DNA from: Streptomyces sp. NBC_00083
Lineage (GTDB): Bacteria; Actinomycetota; Actinomycetes; Streptomycetales; Streptomycetaceae
DNA: 64,000 nt
Reading direction: 5' to 3'
Assembly: GCF_026343295.1 (NCBI RefSeq)
Contig: NZ_JAPELY010000001.1
Span: forward strand, 3,534,001 to 3,598,000
Part shown: positions 18,257 to 27,370 of the stretch, in pieces
Layout of the letters: each line of letters begins with the position of its first letter
Numbering within the stretch: the stretch's first letter is position 1
Notes under the pieces: generated by a model
Database searches by the model: none
What the model was told of the DNA's origin: nothing
Seen by the model: only the letters and a program-made list of their open reading frames with translations
Program-made: the position numbers and the translations under genes

Positions 18257-19696
18257 CTATCGGCGGGGGGCGGGGTGCGGTGGCGCCGGTGACAGGTCCT
18301 GTACAGAACCGCCCGTCACCAAGGACTCGAACGCGGAGCGCCCGGGGCCCTCCACGGGCGGTTCGGGGAGCGGGTTGTCGCGCAGGAAGGCGAGGATGCG
18401 GCGGGAGACGACCCGGTCCGCCATGAGCTCCTGCGGAGTCATCAGCATGTTGTAGAGGCGCAGCGCGGCATCCCGGACGTCCTCGTCGTCCTCACGGAGC
18501 ACCGCCATCGCCCGGACGAACCGGTTGGGCAGATCCTCGGCAGGCGCCGCCCGCTGCCCGCGCAGCCCTGCCCGCAGCTGCGCGAACCTGGCCTCGTCCG
18601 TGGCCAGTTGGAGCCCGAACCAGCGCCCCGGGCCGTCCGCCGTCCACTTCTCGTACGCGAGCAGCGCGGCGAGCGGGTCGTCGGCCGCGCGGTCCGCGAC
18701 GCGGGCCAGTTGCCGCGCGTGGCTGAAGGCGAGGGAGGTGCCCCGGCCGAAGGTGGGATTGGTCTGGACGGCGGCGTCGCCGAGCAGCACCAGCCCCGCG
18801 ACGATCGGGCGGCCCTGCTCGTCGAGGAGCCGGCGCCAGCGGTTCTCGATGTTGCCCATCGGTGCCGGGTCGTCGAGCGGCTCCCCGCGGTCGAGCCAGA
18901 CCGCCGTGCGGGGCACCGCCGACAGGAAGCGGGTGAACGTGGCGGGGTCGCGCAGCCGGTGACGCAGCGGGTCGGACACGGCGACCGTCGCCGAGAGCTG
19001 GAAGGTGCCGTTGTCGCCGGGGAAGACCAGCGCGGTCGCATAGTCGAGTTCGGCGACCTGAGGCACCGTGGTCGAGGGGAAGTTCCGGCCGGGGCGCAGC
19101 CGGTAGTGCCGGGTCAGATAGAAGAAGCCGCACGGCTGCGCGGTCTCGCTCGGCACGGGCAGTGCCAGGTCCGAGAGCCAGCGGGCGACCCGGGAGCGCC
19201 GGCCGCTCGCGTCCACCACCAGGTCGCCCCGGAACTCCTCGCGCCCGGCCGCCCGGACCGCCACCACGCGGGGCACGCCCTCCACCTCGCCGGAGAGGCG
19301 CAGGCCGGTGACCCGGGTGCCGTGCACGTAGGTGACGCCCGGCTGGGCCAGCGCGGCCCGCCGCAGCACCCCCTCGTACACCAGGCGCCGGGACAGCACG
19401 GTCGCGTCCGGCCGGCCGTCCTTCAGCGGGACCGGCAGGGCGCCCCGGGCGGCCAGCGCGGTCAGGACGTCGGGCGCCTCCTCGCTCAGGACCCTGGTCG
19501 CCAGGGCGAGGAAGGCATGGCCCTGGCGGGCGTGCGGGACCTCGGGGCGCCGCCAGTGAAGGACGTCGTCGTCCGGGCCCGCGTCCGGTGGCGGCTCCCC
19601 GCTCTCCAGGACGGTGACCCGGTGGCCGCGGCGGGCGGCGAACAGCGCGGCCGCCGACCCGGCGAGCCCGCCACCGATCACGATGACGTCGGTCAT
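18257..19696 (-). CDS. FAD-dependent oxidoreductase (geranylgeranyl-reductase/halogenase-like fold)
   Basis: The protein has 479 residues. It opens with the dinucleotide-binding motif VIVIGGGLAGSAAALFAARRG (GxGxxG) and an acidic VTVLESGE. The second FAD motif is VLLGDAAVQTNPTFGRGTSLA, and LVVDASGRRSRVARWL matches the conserved DASG element of group A flavoproteins. It lacks the WxWxIP motif of tryptophan halogenases, so a monooxygenase or dehydrogenase function is more likely than halogenation. It lies 7 bp downstream of a second flavoprotein gene in the same minus-strand block, so the two may act in series on the cluster product, for example to oxidise a ring or hydroxylate the aryl cap. The substrate is unknown. 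Confidence 0.8.
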   Translation of the reverse strand: MTDVIVIGGGLAGSAAALFAARRGHRVTVLESGEPPPDAGPDDDVLHWRRPEVPHARQGHAFLALATRVLSEEAPDVLTALAARGALPVPLKDGRPDATVLSRRLVYEGVLRRAALAQPGVTYVHGTRVTGLRLSGEVEGVPRVVAVRAAGREEFRGDLVVDASGRRSRVARWLSDLALPVPSETAQPCGFFYLTRHYRLRPGRNFPSTTVPQVAELDYATALVFPGDNGTFQLSATVAVSDPLRHRLRDPATFTRFLSAVPRTAVWLDRGEPLDDPAPMGNIENRWRRLLDEQGRPIVAGLVLLGDAAVQTNPTFGRGTSLAFSHARQLARVADRAADDPLAALLAYEKWTADGPGRWFGLQLATDEARFAQLRAGLRGQRAAPAEDLPNRFVRAMAVLREDDEDVRDAALRLYNMLMTPQELMADRVVSRRILAFLRDNPLPEPPVEGPGRSAFESLVTGGSVQDLSPAPPHPAPRR

Positions 19697-19703
19697 GGCG
19701 CGC

Positions 19704-20915
19704 TCACCCTGCGGCCACGCGGTGCGGAGCGTCCCAGGGGACCCGGTAGCCGTACACGTCGTCCGCGCTCTTCAGGCTCAGCCGCAGGAAGAAGGGGAGC
19801 ATCAGATCGCGCATCGCCCGGCCCACGGGGCCGTTGGGCGTCATGTGTCCGCCCGTCTTGCGGGCCCGCCGCACCAGCCCCTCCACGCGCGGGCGCCGGA
19901 TCCCCTCGAACGCGGCGAACGCCCGCTGGGGATCGGCCTCGTCGCGCAGGCACGTGGCGAGGACCGCGGCGTCCTCCATGCCGAGGGCGGCGCCCTGGCC
20001 CAGATGCGGTGAGATGGCGTGGGCGGCGTCGCCCATCAGGCATACGTTCTGCCGGTGCCAGGTGGGCAGCGACGGCAGGTCGTAGAGCGGCCAGCGGCCT
20101 ATCGGCCCCTGGGTCGCGCACAGGATCCCGGCGACCACCCGGTGGTCGGCCGCGTGCCGGCGCAGCAGCTCGGCCCGCCACTGCTCGTCGGTGATCGAGG
20201 CGGCCCAGCCCCGGGCGGGCTCCTCGGGCTCGGTGTGGTTCTCGAACCAGTACACCTCCCCGCCGGGCAGGACCTGGTAGCCGAAGAAGCCGCGCAGCCC
20301 GAACACCATCCGCAGGACGCCGTCCGCCTCGCCCGCGCCCTTGGTGCGGGCGAAGCCGCCCGAGCCGATGCCCTGGGTGAAACTGGGCGCCGGAGCCTCG
20401 GGGAACACGGCCGCGCGGACCGCGGAGTTGATCCCGTCGGCGCCGATCAGCACGGCGCCTTCGGCCGCTGAACCGTCGGCGAACCGGGCCGTGACGCGGC
20501 CCGGTCCGTCCTGCTCGACGCCGACGACGCGCTTGCCGAACTCGACCGGCACGCCCGCCTTCTCGGCCGCGTCGCGCAGCCCCTTGTTGAGCAGACCGCG
20601 CTTGATGACGGTGGTCCGCTCCGGGTTCTTTCCGATGGTGCGGCCCCGGTGATTGGCGAACACCAGCCGGGTGGTGGGCTCGCCCGCGCCAAGGACCTCG
20701 TCCGGGACGCCCAGGCTCTCCAGGACGCTGCGTCCGTTGGGCCCCAGGTTGATGAACGACCCGGCCGCGTCGTCCGGCTCCTCGCGGCCCTCGTACAGCA
20801 CGGGCTCGAATCCGCAGCTTCGCAGGAACAGCGCGAGCACCGGACCGGTGATCCCGCAGCCCGCGACGAGGACCCGCTGTTGGCCGGGGGTGTCGAAGGA
20901 ACGTGCGTGAGGCAT
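19704..20915 (-). CDS. Class A FAD-dependent monooxygenase
   Basis: The protein has 403 residues with all three hallmarks of class A flavin monooxygenases. These are GxGxxG in VLVAGCGITGPVLALFL, the DG motif in LIGADGINSAVRAAVF, and the GD motif in CLMGDAAHAISPHLGQGAAL. The family includes salicylate- and p-hydroxybenzoate-hydroxylase types, which use NAD(P)H and O2 to hydroxylate aromatic rings. The plausible substrate here is the aryl cap, free or carrier-bound, but other metabolites are possible. The gene follows the ABC permease gene by 48 bp and precedes the second flavoprotein by 7 bp, consistent with one operon for export and tailoring. Confidence 0.85.
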   Translation of the reverse strand: MPHARSFDTPGQQRVLVAGCGITGPVLALFLRSCGFEPVLYEGREEPDDAAGSFINLGPNGRSVLESLGVPDEVLGAGEPTTRLVFANHRGRTIGKNPERTTVIKRGLLNKGLRDAAEKAGVPVEFGKRVVGVEQDGPGRVTARFADGSAAEGAVLIGADGINSAVRAAVFPEAPAPSFTQGIGSGGFARTKGAGEADGVLRMVFGLRGFFGYQVLPGGEVYWFENHTEPEEPARGWAASITDEQWRAELLRRHAADHRVVAGILCATQGPIGRWPLYDLPSLPTWHRQNVCLMGDAAHAISPHLGQGAALGMEDAAVLATCLRDEADPQRAFAAFEGIRRPRVEGLVRRARKTGGHMTPNGPVGRAMRDLMLPFFLRLSLKSADDVYGYRVPWDAPHRVAAG

Positions 20916-20963
20916 GGGCGTACTTCCTCCTTCGCCCGGTCGCCGGACTGGCCGGAACCGGAA

Positions 20964-21773
20964 CTAACCAGCAACGAAATGACGGAACTTACGGACCGTC
21001 ACAAATCCGCAGAGCACACTGATGCCGACCGTCCAGGCGACCGTGGCGAGCACCGGCACCAGGAGCGGCCCGCCGTGCGAGAGCCCCACCAGTGCCTCGA
21101 CGGCCGTGGAGACGGGCTGGGCGGCCACGACGGAACGGATGCCGCTCGGATAGGCGTCCAGTGGCATGTAGCCGGACGACATCAACGTCAGCGCCAGAGT
21201 GGGCAGTTGGACCCACGCCATGATGACCGGTGGATACGGCGCGGACAGCGCGGCCACCACCGCGATGGAGGTGCACATCAGGCCGAACAGGGCCACCAGG
21301 ACGAAGAAGCCCACCGCGGCCCCGAAGCCCTGCTCGAACCGGAACCCGGGCACGTAGGCGATGACCGCCACCAGGACGGCGATGCCGAGGATCCGCACCA
21401 GATCGCCGAGCATGCGCCCGAACAGAATCGACAGGGCGTTGATCGGCATCGCGCGCAGCCGGTTGAAGACACCGCTGCGGATGTCCACCCAGAAGGCGAT
21501 CGCGCTGGAGCCGATCGCCGAGAACGCCGTGATCAGAATGATCAGCGGGGCCAGGCGGACGACATAGCGCTCGCCCAGGGTGTCGTGTACCAGGATGTTG
21601 AACGCGGCCAGCAGCATGAAGAGCTGGACCAGCGGAAAGCCGAAGGTGGCGAGCAGCATCATCGGGCTGCGGACGAAGAGCCTGAGCACCCGGCCCGCGA
21701 TGACGCGGCTCTCCGCCCAGAGCCCTCCGGCGCGGGTGGGAAGGGTGGCGGGCGCGGTGGTTGTCGCGGTCAC
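20964..21773 (-). CDS. ABC-2 type transporter permease (second DrrB-like subunit)
   Basis: The protein has 269 residues with six hydrophobic segments, including RSPMMLLATFGFPLVQLFML, RLAPLIILITAFSAIGSSAI and ILGIAVLVAVIAYV. The element SGVFNRLRAMPI is typical of ABC-2 exporters of the DrrB / daunorubicin-resistance type. GTG 21773 is chosen because its GTGA overlaps the stop of the preceding permease by 4 bp and places the cytoplasmic N-terminus correctly; the longer frame adds charged residues unlike the family. It is a paralogue of the next permease, and the two with the ATPase would form a heterodimeric exporter in the cytoplasmic membrane. The likely cargo is the metallophore or a late intermediate, inferred from position. 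Confidence 0.87.
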   Translation of the reverse strand: MTATTTAPATLPTRAGGLWAESRVIAGRVLRLFVRSPMMLLATFGFPLVQLFMLLAAFNILVHDTLGERYVVRLAPLIILITAFSAIGSSAIAFWVDIRSGVFNRLRAMPINALSILFGRMLGDLVRILGIAVLVAVIAYVPGFRFEQGFGAAVGFFVLVALFGLMCTSIAVVAALSAPYPPVIMAWVQLPTLALTLMSSGYMPLDAYPSGIRSVVAAQPVSTAVEALVGLSHGGPLLVPVLATVAWTVGISVLCGFVTVRKFRHFVAG

Positions 21774-22570
21774 TGGGTCACCTTCCGGAAGGCGCGCGCG
21801 GTGGTCCACCCGCACAGCAGGATCAGCCCGGCGCACCACACGAGGGCGGGCCAGACCCGGCCGGTGCCGGTGCCGCTGTCCGACAGGGCGCGCAGCGCCT
21901 CGATGACGGCGGAGACGGGCGAGACGTTGACGACGGGCTGGAGCCAGCCGGGGAAGAGGGTGGCCGGCACGAACCCGGTCGACACCACGAGCAGCGGCAG
22001 ATAGGGGAGGTACAGACAGGCGGCCAGCGCCTCCTGGCTGCGTACGGTGAGACCCAGGGTCGCGGTCACGGCGGCGAGCGCCGCGGTGAACAGGACCGCG
22101 ACCAGGAGGAAGCCGATCGCCGCCAGCGGCCCCTCGTGGAAGCGGAATCCGGCGAGGTGGGCCACGAGCACGATCACCACGGTGGAGATCACCGCTTCGG
22201 CGGCGACCGTGAGCAGGCGGGCGGCACCGAGCGCGGAACTGCTGATCGGCATCGTGCGCAGCCGGTTGAACAGGCCGCTGCCGCGGTCGGCGGCCAGAGC
22301 CATCGCCGAGGCGATCGCGATGAACATGAGGGCCTGGACCACCAGGGTGGGCGTCACCGAGGGGCCGAAGTCGATGCCCTTGTCGGAGAGCATGCCGCTG
22401 AAGGTGGCGTAGAAGATGCCGAAGAACACCAGCGGCTGCACGACGGTCCCGAAGAGCGCCGGCTTGCTGAAGGAGCGCTTGAAGTCCCGCTCCGCGAGGA
22501 CCTGGACGTCGTTGAGGAAGGCCGGTCCCGTCGGGGCGTCCGGCGCCGCGGTGGCCGTCGGGGTGCTCAT
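21770..22570 (-). CDS. ABC-2 type transporter permease (first DrrB-like subunit)
   Basis: The protein has 266 residues with about six transmembrane helices. It contains GSGLFNRLRTMPISSSALGA, closely matching the same loop in its downstream paralogue (RSGVFNRLRAMPI), a hallmark of ABC-2 permeases. The start ATG 22570 follows the ATPase with an ATGA overlap. The N-terminal stretch VLAERDFKRSFSKPALFG is the usual amphipathic lead-in helix. It functions with the adjacent ATPase and the second permease as an exporter. Export rather than uptake is inferred from the ABC-2 family and from the absence of any solute-binding protein in the window; uptake genes for the metal complex may lie to the left of it. 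Confidence 0.87.
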   Translation of the reverse strand: MSTPTATAAPDAPTGPAFLNDVQVLAERDFKRSFSKPALFGTVVQPLVFFGIFYATFSGMLSDKGIDFGPSVTPTLVVQALMFIAIASAMALAADRGSGLFNRLRTMPISSSALGAARLLTVAAEAVISTVVIVLVAHLAGFRFHEGPLAAIGFLLVAVLFTAALAAVTATLGLTVRSQEALAACLYLPYLPLLVVSTGFVPATLFPGWLQPVVNVSPVSAVIEALRALSDSGTGTGRVWPALVWCAGLILLCGWTTARAFRKVTQ

Positions 22571-23535
22571 GAACGGCCCTCGCCCGCGTCGAAGGCGGGG
22601 CTGTCGGCGCCCCGGTGGTCCTTGGTCAGCGCGAAGAACACGTCGTTGAGGGTCGGCGGGTGCACGGCGATGTCGTCGGCCTTCAGGGCCGCGCCGTCGA
22701 GGGCGCGCACGATCGCGGAGAGTTCGTCGGTGCCGCGCAACGGGACGACGAGGACGTCGTCGCGTTCCTTGACTCCGGCGAAGCCCGCGAGGACGCCGGC
22801 CGCGCGCGACCGGTCGCCCGCGTCGGTGATCTGCACCTCGCAGACCGAGCCGCCCACGTCCTTCTTCAGCTCCTTGGGCGTGCCCTCCGCGATCACCCGG
22901 CCCTCGTCGATGACGACGATCCGCTCGGCGAGGGCGTCGGCCTCCTCCAGGTACTGCGTGGTCAGCAGGATGGCCATGCCGTCGCGGGCCAGCCGGCGCA
23001 CCGCGTCCCACAGGGCCTGCCGGCTGCGCGGGTCGAGTCCGGTCGTCGGCTCGTCCAGGACCAGGATCGGGCGGGGCACGACGAGGCTCGCGGCCAGGTC
23101 GAGCCTGCGCCGCATGCCGCCGGAGTAGTGCCCGGCGGGCATGTCACCGGCCTCGGCCAGCCCGAACTGGTCGAGGAGCTCGGCGGCGCGGGCGCTCGCA
23201 CCGGCCCGGGACAGCCGTAACAGGCGGCCGAAGAACACGAGGTTCTCGCGGCCGGTCAGCGTCTCGTCCACGGCGGCGAACTGGCCCGTGACCGCGACGC
23301 TCGCACGGACGCCCGCCGGATCGGTGGCGACGTCGTGCCCGGCCAGCCGGGCCGTGCCGCCGTCCGGGGTGAGCAGTGTGGTGAGGCAGTTGATGACGGT
23401 GGTCTTGCCCGCTCCGTTGGGCCCGAGCAGTCCGACGACGGTGCCCGCGGCCACCGAGAACGACACGTCGTCCACTGCCGCCTTGGGCCCGAAACTCTTG
23501 CGGAGCCGATCGATCTCGATCGCCGCTTCGGCCAC
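22567..23535 (-). CDS. ABC transporter ATP-binding protein (DrrA-like)
   Basis: The protein has 322 residues. It has Walker A GLLGPNGAGKTTVINCL, the signature YSGGMRRRLDLAASLV, Walker B ILVLDEPTTGLDP and a switch histidine after LLTTQYLEEADALA, followed by a C-terminal DrrA-type domain. It is coupled by 4-bp overlaps to two permease genes and energises their export. GTG 23535 is preferred because it leaves only a short lead before AIEIDRLRKSFG and has a purine-rich GGAAAGGGG upstream; a longer form would add about 40 unlike residues. Codon 106 (23218-23220) is a TTA leucine codon, so production of the whole exporter may depend on the bldA tRNA. The gene starts 159 bp after the ACP stop and may have its own promoter. 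Confidence 0.9.
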   Translation of the reverse strand: MAEAAIEIDRLRKSFGPKAAVDDVSFSVAAGTVVGLLGPNGAGKTTVINCLTTLLTPDGGTARLAGHDVATDPAGVRASVAVTGQFAAVDETLTGRENLVFFGRLLRLSRAGASARAAELLDQFGLAEAGDMPAGHYSGGMRRRLDLAASLVVPRPILVLDEPTTGLDPRSRQALWDAVRRLARDGMAILLTTQYLEEADALAERIVVIDEGRVIAEGTPKELKKDVGGSVCEVQITDAGDRSRAAGVLAGFAGVKERDDVLVVPLRGTDELSAIVRALDGAALKADDIAVHPPTLNDVFFALTKDHRGADSPAFDAGEGRS

Positions 23536-23694
23536 AGCAGGACCCCTTTCCTCACACCGGAGGCTCCGCGGGCGCGGAACCTGTACGAACGGAACGCCGC
23601 AAAGGCGCACTAATCGACTCATTGGGTACGCTCCGCGCCGCGACGGTAGCAACACACGCCGTGATGGGAGCCGTTGCTGTCAGAGATCTGTCAA

Positions 23695-23970
23695 TCAGCC
23701 CACCAGGAGCTTCTGTTCCCTCAGTTGCGTCAGCACATAGGCGACCACGTCCTCGGAGGTGACGATGCCGCGGCCGGTCTCCTCGTCGATGGGCGGCAGG
23801 TCGAAGTCGTCCTCGATCGCGAACGCCAACTCCAGCAGGGCCAGCGAGTGGTAGCCCAGGTCGTTGACGAGATGGGCGGGCCGGTCGGTGGGCATCTCGT
23901 CGGCGTCCGGGGCGAGTTGGCGCACCAGAGACAGGATGCTGTCGCGTACGGAGCTCTCGGTGTGGGCCAT
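23695..23970 (-). CDS. Discrete acyl carrier protein
   Basis: The protein has 91 residues and is predicted to be helical and acidic. The phosphopantetheine site is in LVNDLGYHSLALLELAFAIE, where HSL replaces the usual DSL but the serine is present and the surrounding hydrophobic pattern is retained. ATG 23970 has a GGAGA ribosome-binding site in the GTAGGAGAG stretch, and the longer in-frame start would overlap the upstream gene. It lies 11 bp downstream of a fatty-acyl-AMP-ligase-like gene, so the pair most likely forms an acyl-loading system. The cluster's own phosphopantetheinyl transferase could activate it. The loaded acyl group is unknown; it could feed the stand-alone C protein and the diiron enzyme. 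Confidence 0.85.
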   Translation of the reverse strand: MAHTESSVRDSILSLVRQLAPDADEMPTDRPAHLVNDLGYHSLALLELAFAIEDDFDLPPIDEETGRGIVTSEDVVAYVLTQLREQKLLVG

Positions 23971-23981
23971 GTCCGTCTCTC

Positions 23982-25580
23982 CTACGTCCGGGTCGGTTCG
24001 GGTGAAGCGGCGCGGTACGCGCGCCACAGCGAGCGGCGGCGTGGTTTGCCGCTGGAGGTCCAGGGGATCGAGCCGCGGGGCACCAGGTGCACCACCGCGC
24101 GGGCCCCCGTGGCGCCCCGCGCGAGCAGCCGGGCCAGGCGGTCGTCGTGGGCCGTGTCGCGTGGCCCGCCGTCGGTCTCGATCACGGCGACGGCCACCGG
24201 TCCCGCCGGGTCGTCGCCGAGGACCACGGCCGCAGCGCGCGGCAGGACACCGGCCTCCCTGAGCGACTGCTCCAGATCCTCGGCGAACACCCGGGTGCCG
24301 CGCACCTTCAGGCTGTCGCCGAGCCGGCCCTGCACGAAGAGCTCGCCGGAGTCGAGGAATCCCGCGTCGCCGGTACGGAGTTCACCGTCCGTAAAGCGGC
24401 TGCCGGCGCCCGCCTCCCCGAGGTGGCCGAGGCCGAGGGAGGGGCCGCGCACGACGATCTCGCCGACCGTGCCGTCCGGCAGCGGCCTGCCCTGCTCGTC
24501 CACGACGCGTACGGTCGTGCCGGGCAGCGGGGTGCCGCAGCCGACCACGGGGCCCCGGTGGCTCCACCCGGCGCCGCGCCGCACCCCGGTCACCGCGAGT
24601 GTCGCCTCGGCGAGGCCGTAGGCGGGCAGCAGGGCCGAGCGGTCGAAGCCGTGCGGGGCGAGCAGGGCCGTGAACCGGTCGAGCAGGCCAGGGGCCATGC
24701 GCTCGGCGCCCACGACCATCGAGGTCACGGAGGAAAGGTCCAGACCGCCCAGTTGGCCGGGATGCACCTTGCGCACCACATGGTCCAGACCGAAGGCGGG
24801 CGTCGCGGTGATCGAAGCGCCCCGCTCGCCGAAGCACCGCAGATGCTCCAGCGGGCGGCGCACGAAGTCCTCCGGGCGCATCAGCCACAGATCGTTGCCC
24901 GCGACGACCGGTCCCAGAAGGCAGCCGACGAGCCCCATGTCGTGGTGGACGGGCAGCCAACTCGCCCAGACCGACTCCGGGCCGACGCCCAGCCACTCCC
25001 GGATGACGGCCAGGTTGTCGCACAGCCCGTCCCACCCGATGCGTACGCCCCGCGCGGGACCGGTCGACCCGGAGGTGAACTGCACCAGGGCGGTGCGGTC
25101 GTGCTGCACCTCGCCCGGCTCCGGCCCGTCGGGCCCCGGCGCGAGGAGATCGGCGCCGCTCAGGACACCGATGCCCGCCGTCCGGGCGCCGCCCGCCGCG
25201 TCGCCGACGACCAGGCGCGGACGCGCGGCCGCGAGCAGGGCCGCCATCCGCTCCTGGTGGCCGGTGGCGACGGGCCGCCCCGAGGCCTCCGGGGCGAGCG
25301 GCGCCGGGACGGCCCCCACCAGCAGAGCGCCGAAGAAGGCCGCGACGAACGTGGGCCCCGACGGCAGCACCACGGCCACCAGATCGCCCGGGTGCACCCC
25401 GGCCCGCGTCAGCCGGCCGGCCGCGCGCCGCGCGTCGGCGGCCAGCTCCGGGTAGGAGCGGTACCGCCAGCCGCCCTCGCGGGTGCTGAAGTGGATGCCC
25501 CGGGAGGCGGCGGGATCACGGATCCATGCGAGCAACGGCCCTTCGGACACGCCCTGTTCACCTCCCCGTTCGGTCATCAT
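23982..25580 (-). CDS. Fatty acyl-AMP ligase-like (FAAL) adenylating enzyme
   Basis: The protein has 532 residues and belongs to the ANL adenylation superfamily. ALVQFTSGSTGPARGV is the P-loop, SWLPVHHDMGLVGCLLGPVV is the FAAL-type second motif, and AYGLAEATLAVTG, ELRTGDAGFL and GRLGDSLKVRGTRVFAEDLE follow in order. The HHDMGL and LPAYGLAEATL signatures are typical of FadD32 / FAAL enzymes, which make acyl-adenylates and pass them to a carrier protein rather than to CoA. The carrier is almost surely the ACP encoded 11 bp downstream. ATG 25580 and ATG 25577 are adjacent alternatives. The gene is divergent from the aryl-AMP ligase with a 185-bp gap. It gives the cluster a second acid-activating enzyme, which classical pyochelin pathways do not need. 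Substrate chain length cannot be judged. Confidence 0.88.
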   Translation of the reverse strand: MMTERGGEQGVSEGPLLAWIRDPAASRGIHFSTREGGWRYRSYPELAADARRAAGRLTRAGVHPGDLVAVVLPSGPTFVAAFFGALLVGAVPAPLAPEASGRPVATGHQERMAALLAAARPRLVVGDAAGGARTAGIGVLSGADLLAPGPDGPEPGEVQHDRTALVQFTSGSTGPARGVRIGWDGLCDNLAVIREWLGVGPESVWASWLPVHHDMGLVGCLLGPVVAGNDLWLMRPEDFVRRPLEHLRCFGERGASITATPAFGLDHVVRKVHPGQLGGLDLSSVTSMVVGAERMAPGLLDRFTALLAPHGFDRSALLPAYGLAEATLAVTGVRRGAGWSHRGPVVGCGTPLPGTTVRVVDEQGRPLPDGTVGEIVVRGPSLGLGHLGEAGAGSRFTDGELRTGDAGFLDSGELFVQGRLGDSLKVRGTRVFAEDLEQSLREAGVLPRAAAVVLGDDPAGPVAVAVIETDGGPRDTAHDDRLARLLARGATGARAVVHLVPRGSIPWTSSGKPRRRSLWRAYRAASPEPTRT

Positions 25581-25765
25581 GCAGGCTTCGCTGCGGGAGC
25601 CTAGGCACCCTCAGGCAAGGGCCGGTGGATGCTGTTGAGTGTCTTTCACCGGCCCGCGGCCGACGCCCCTTCGCGGCGGACCCTGGTTGTCCCGCGTGCG
25701 GGGAAGCCTCCTCGCACTCACCCAACGGCGTACGCGTATCTCCCGCGTACCGGCAGGAGGGGCCC
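25581..25765. promoter_or_regulatory. Divergent promoter region between FAAL and aryl-AMP ligase
   Basis: This 185-bp gap must drive both activating enzymes. It contains TCTTTCA at 25642-25648, the reverse complement of the TGAAAGA repeat found in the NRPS promoter region. CAGGAGGGG just before ATG 25766 is the ribosome-binding site of the rightward gene. Core promoter elements are not clear by eye. Confidence 0.4.
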
Positions 25766-27370
25766 ATGCTGGACGGATTCGTCCCCTGGCCGAGCGAGTT
25801 CACCGAGCGGTACCGTGCCCGCGGCTACCGGCAGGGCCGCACCCTGCACGACCTGCTGCTCGCCGCGGCCGCGCAGCACGGCCCGCGGACCGCCGTGGTC
25901 TCCGGGACGACTCGGCTGACCTTCACCCAACTCGTCGACCGGACCGCCGAGTTGTCGTCGGGGCTGCACCGGATGGGGATCCGGCCGCGCGACCGGGTGG
26001 TCGTCCAGCTCCCCAACCGTGCCGACTTCGTGGTGCTGTGCTTCGCACTGTTCCGGCTGGGCGCGGTGCCGGTGATGGCGCTGCCCGGCCACCGCCGCAA
26101 CGAACTGGTGCACCTGTGCCGCCGCAGCGAGGCCGTCGCCCTGGTGATCCCGGACCGCTTCCAGGGCTACGACTTCCGGGCGCTCGCCCGTGAAGTGCGG
26201 GCGGAGGTACCGGAGGTGCCGCATGTGCTGGTGTCGGGCGACGCACAGGAGTTCACCGCCCTCGACTCGGTGCCGTGCGCCCCGGTCGCGCTCGACCCGG
26301 TCGACGCCGGCGAGGTCGCGCTGCTCCTCCTGTCCGGCGGGACCACAGGTCTGCCCAAGCTGATCCCGCGTACCCACGACGACTACGCCTACAACGCGCT
26401 GGCCTGCGCGGAGGCACTGCGGGTCGACCAGGACAGCGCCTATCTCGCGGCCACCCCGGTCGCTCACAACGCGGCGCTCGGCTGCCCCGGCGTGCTCGGC
26501 ACCCTGATCCGCGGCGGCAAGGCGGTGCTCGCCGCGAGCCCGAGCCCGGACGAGGCGCTGCCCCTGGTGGTCGAGGAGGGGGTCACCCTGACGACCCTTG
26601 TCCCGCCGCTGGTCATGATGTGGCTGGCCGACCCCGAGGTGCTGAAGGCGGATCTGTCGGGGCTGCTGCTCCAGGTGGGCAGCTCCAAGTTCCAGCCGGA
26701 GGTGGCACGCCGGGTGCGCGAGGGGCTCGGGTGCCGGCTCACCCAGTGGTACGGGATCGGGGAGGGGCTGCTGACCCACACCCGGCTCGACGACCCGGAC
26801 GAGGTCGTCACCCACACCGAGGGCCGCCCGCTCTGCCCCGACGACGAGATCCGGGTGGTCGACGAGGAGGACCGGCCGGTGCCGGCGGGAGAGGTGGGGG
26901 AGTTGCTCACCCGGGGGCCGTACACCATCCGCGGCTACTACCGGGCGCCCGAGCACAACGCGCGGGCCTTCACCGAGGACGGCTTCTTCCGCACCGGCGA
27001 CCTGGTGCGGCTGCGCCCCGACGGCAACCTGGTGGTGATGGGACGGGCCAAGGACATCATCCACCGGGGCGGTGACAAGGTGTCCGCCGAGGAGGTCGAG
27101 GAACATCTGCTGACCCACCCGCAGGTGCGGGACGTCGCCGTGGTCGGCCTCGCCGACGACATGCTCGGCGAGCGGATCTGCGCCTATGTGATCACGGACC
27201 CGTCAACTGGCCCGGCAGAGACGGGACTTGCCCGCCTCAAGGCGTATCTGCGGGAGCGGGGCCTCGCCTCGTACAAGCTGCCCGACCAGGTCGAGCGGGT
27301 GGACTCCTTCCCCAAGACGCCGGTGGGCAAGATCGACAAAGCCGCGATGCGTGCGCACGGAAGCCGCTGA
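25766..27370 (+). CDS. Aryl-acid AMP ligase (salicylate-type, EntE/DhbE/PchD family)
   Basis: The protein has 534 residues and closely follows 2,3-dihydroxybenzoate/salicylate-AMP ligases throughout. It opens with the family start [18 protein letters not shown], then [66 protein letters not shown] and the C-terminal lysine in [11 protein letters not shown]. It activates an aryl acid and loads the ArCP of the large NRPS. By alignment to DhbE, N235 is conserved, position 240 is Cys (the salicylate type; Ser marks dihydroxybenzoate), and position 236 is Ala where Tyr or Phe is usual. Salicylate is therefore likely, with room for a substituted ring. The ribosome-binding site is AGGAGGGG. The PPTase gene overlaps its 3-prime end by 20 bp. 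Confidence 0.93.
   Translation: MLDGFVPWPSEFTERYRARGYRQGRTLHDLLLAAAAQHGPRTAVVSGTTRLTFTQLVDRTAELSSGLHRMGIRPRDRVVVQLPNRADFVVLCFALFRLGAVPVMALPGHRRNELVHLCRRSEAVALVIPDRFQGYDFRALAREVRAEVPEVPHVLVSGDAQEFTALDSVPCAPVALDPVDAGEVALLLLSGGTTGLPKLIPRTHDDYAYNALACAEALRVDQDSAYLAATPVAHNAALGCPGVLGTLIRGGKAVLAASPSPDEALPLVVEEGVTLTTLVPPLVMMWLADPEVLKADLSGLLLQVGSSKFQPEVARRVREGLGCRLTQWYGIGEGLLTHTRLDDPDEVVTHTEGRPLCPDDEIRVVDEEDRPVPAGEVGELLTRGPYTIRGYYRAPEHNARAFTEDGFFRTGDLVRLRPDGNLVVMGRAKDIIHRGGDKVSAEEVEEHLLTHPQVRDVAVVGLADDMLGERICAYVITDPSTGPAETGLARLKAYLRERGLASYKLPDQVERVDSFPKTPVGKIDKAAMRAHGSR

Noticed and set aside
19697..19703. Tryptophan-halogenase assignment for the first flavoprotein (18257-19696)
   Set aside because: The WxWxIP motif and the active-site lysine context of flavin halogenases are not seen. 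Only the general FAD fold is supported.
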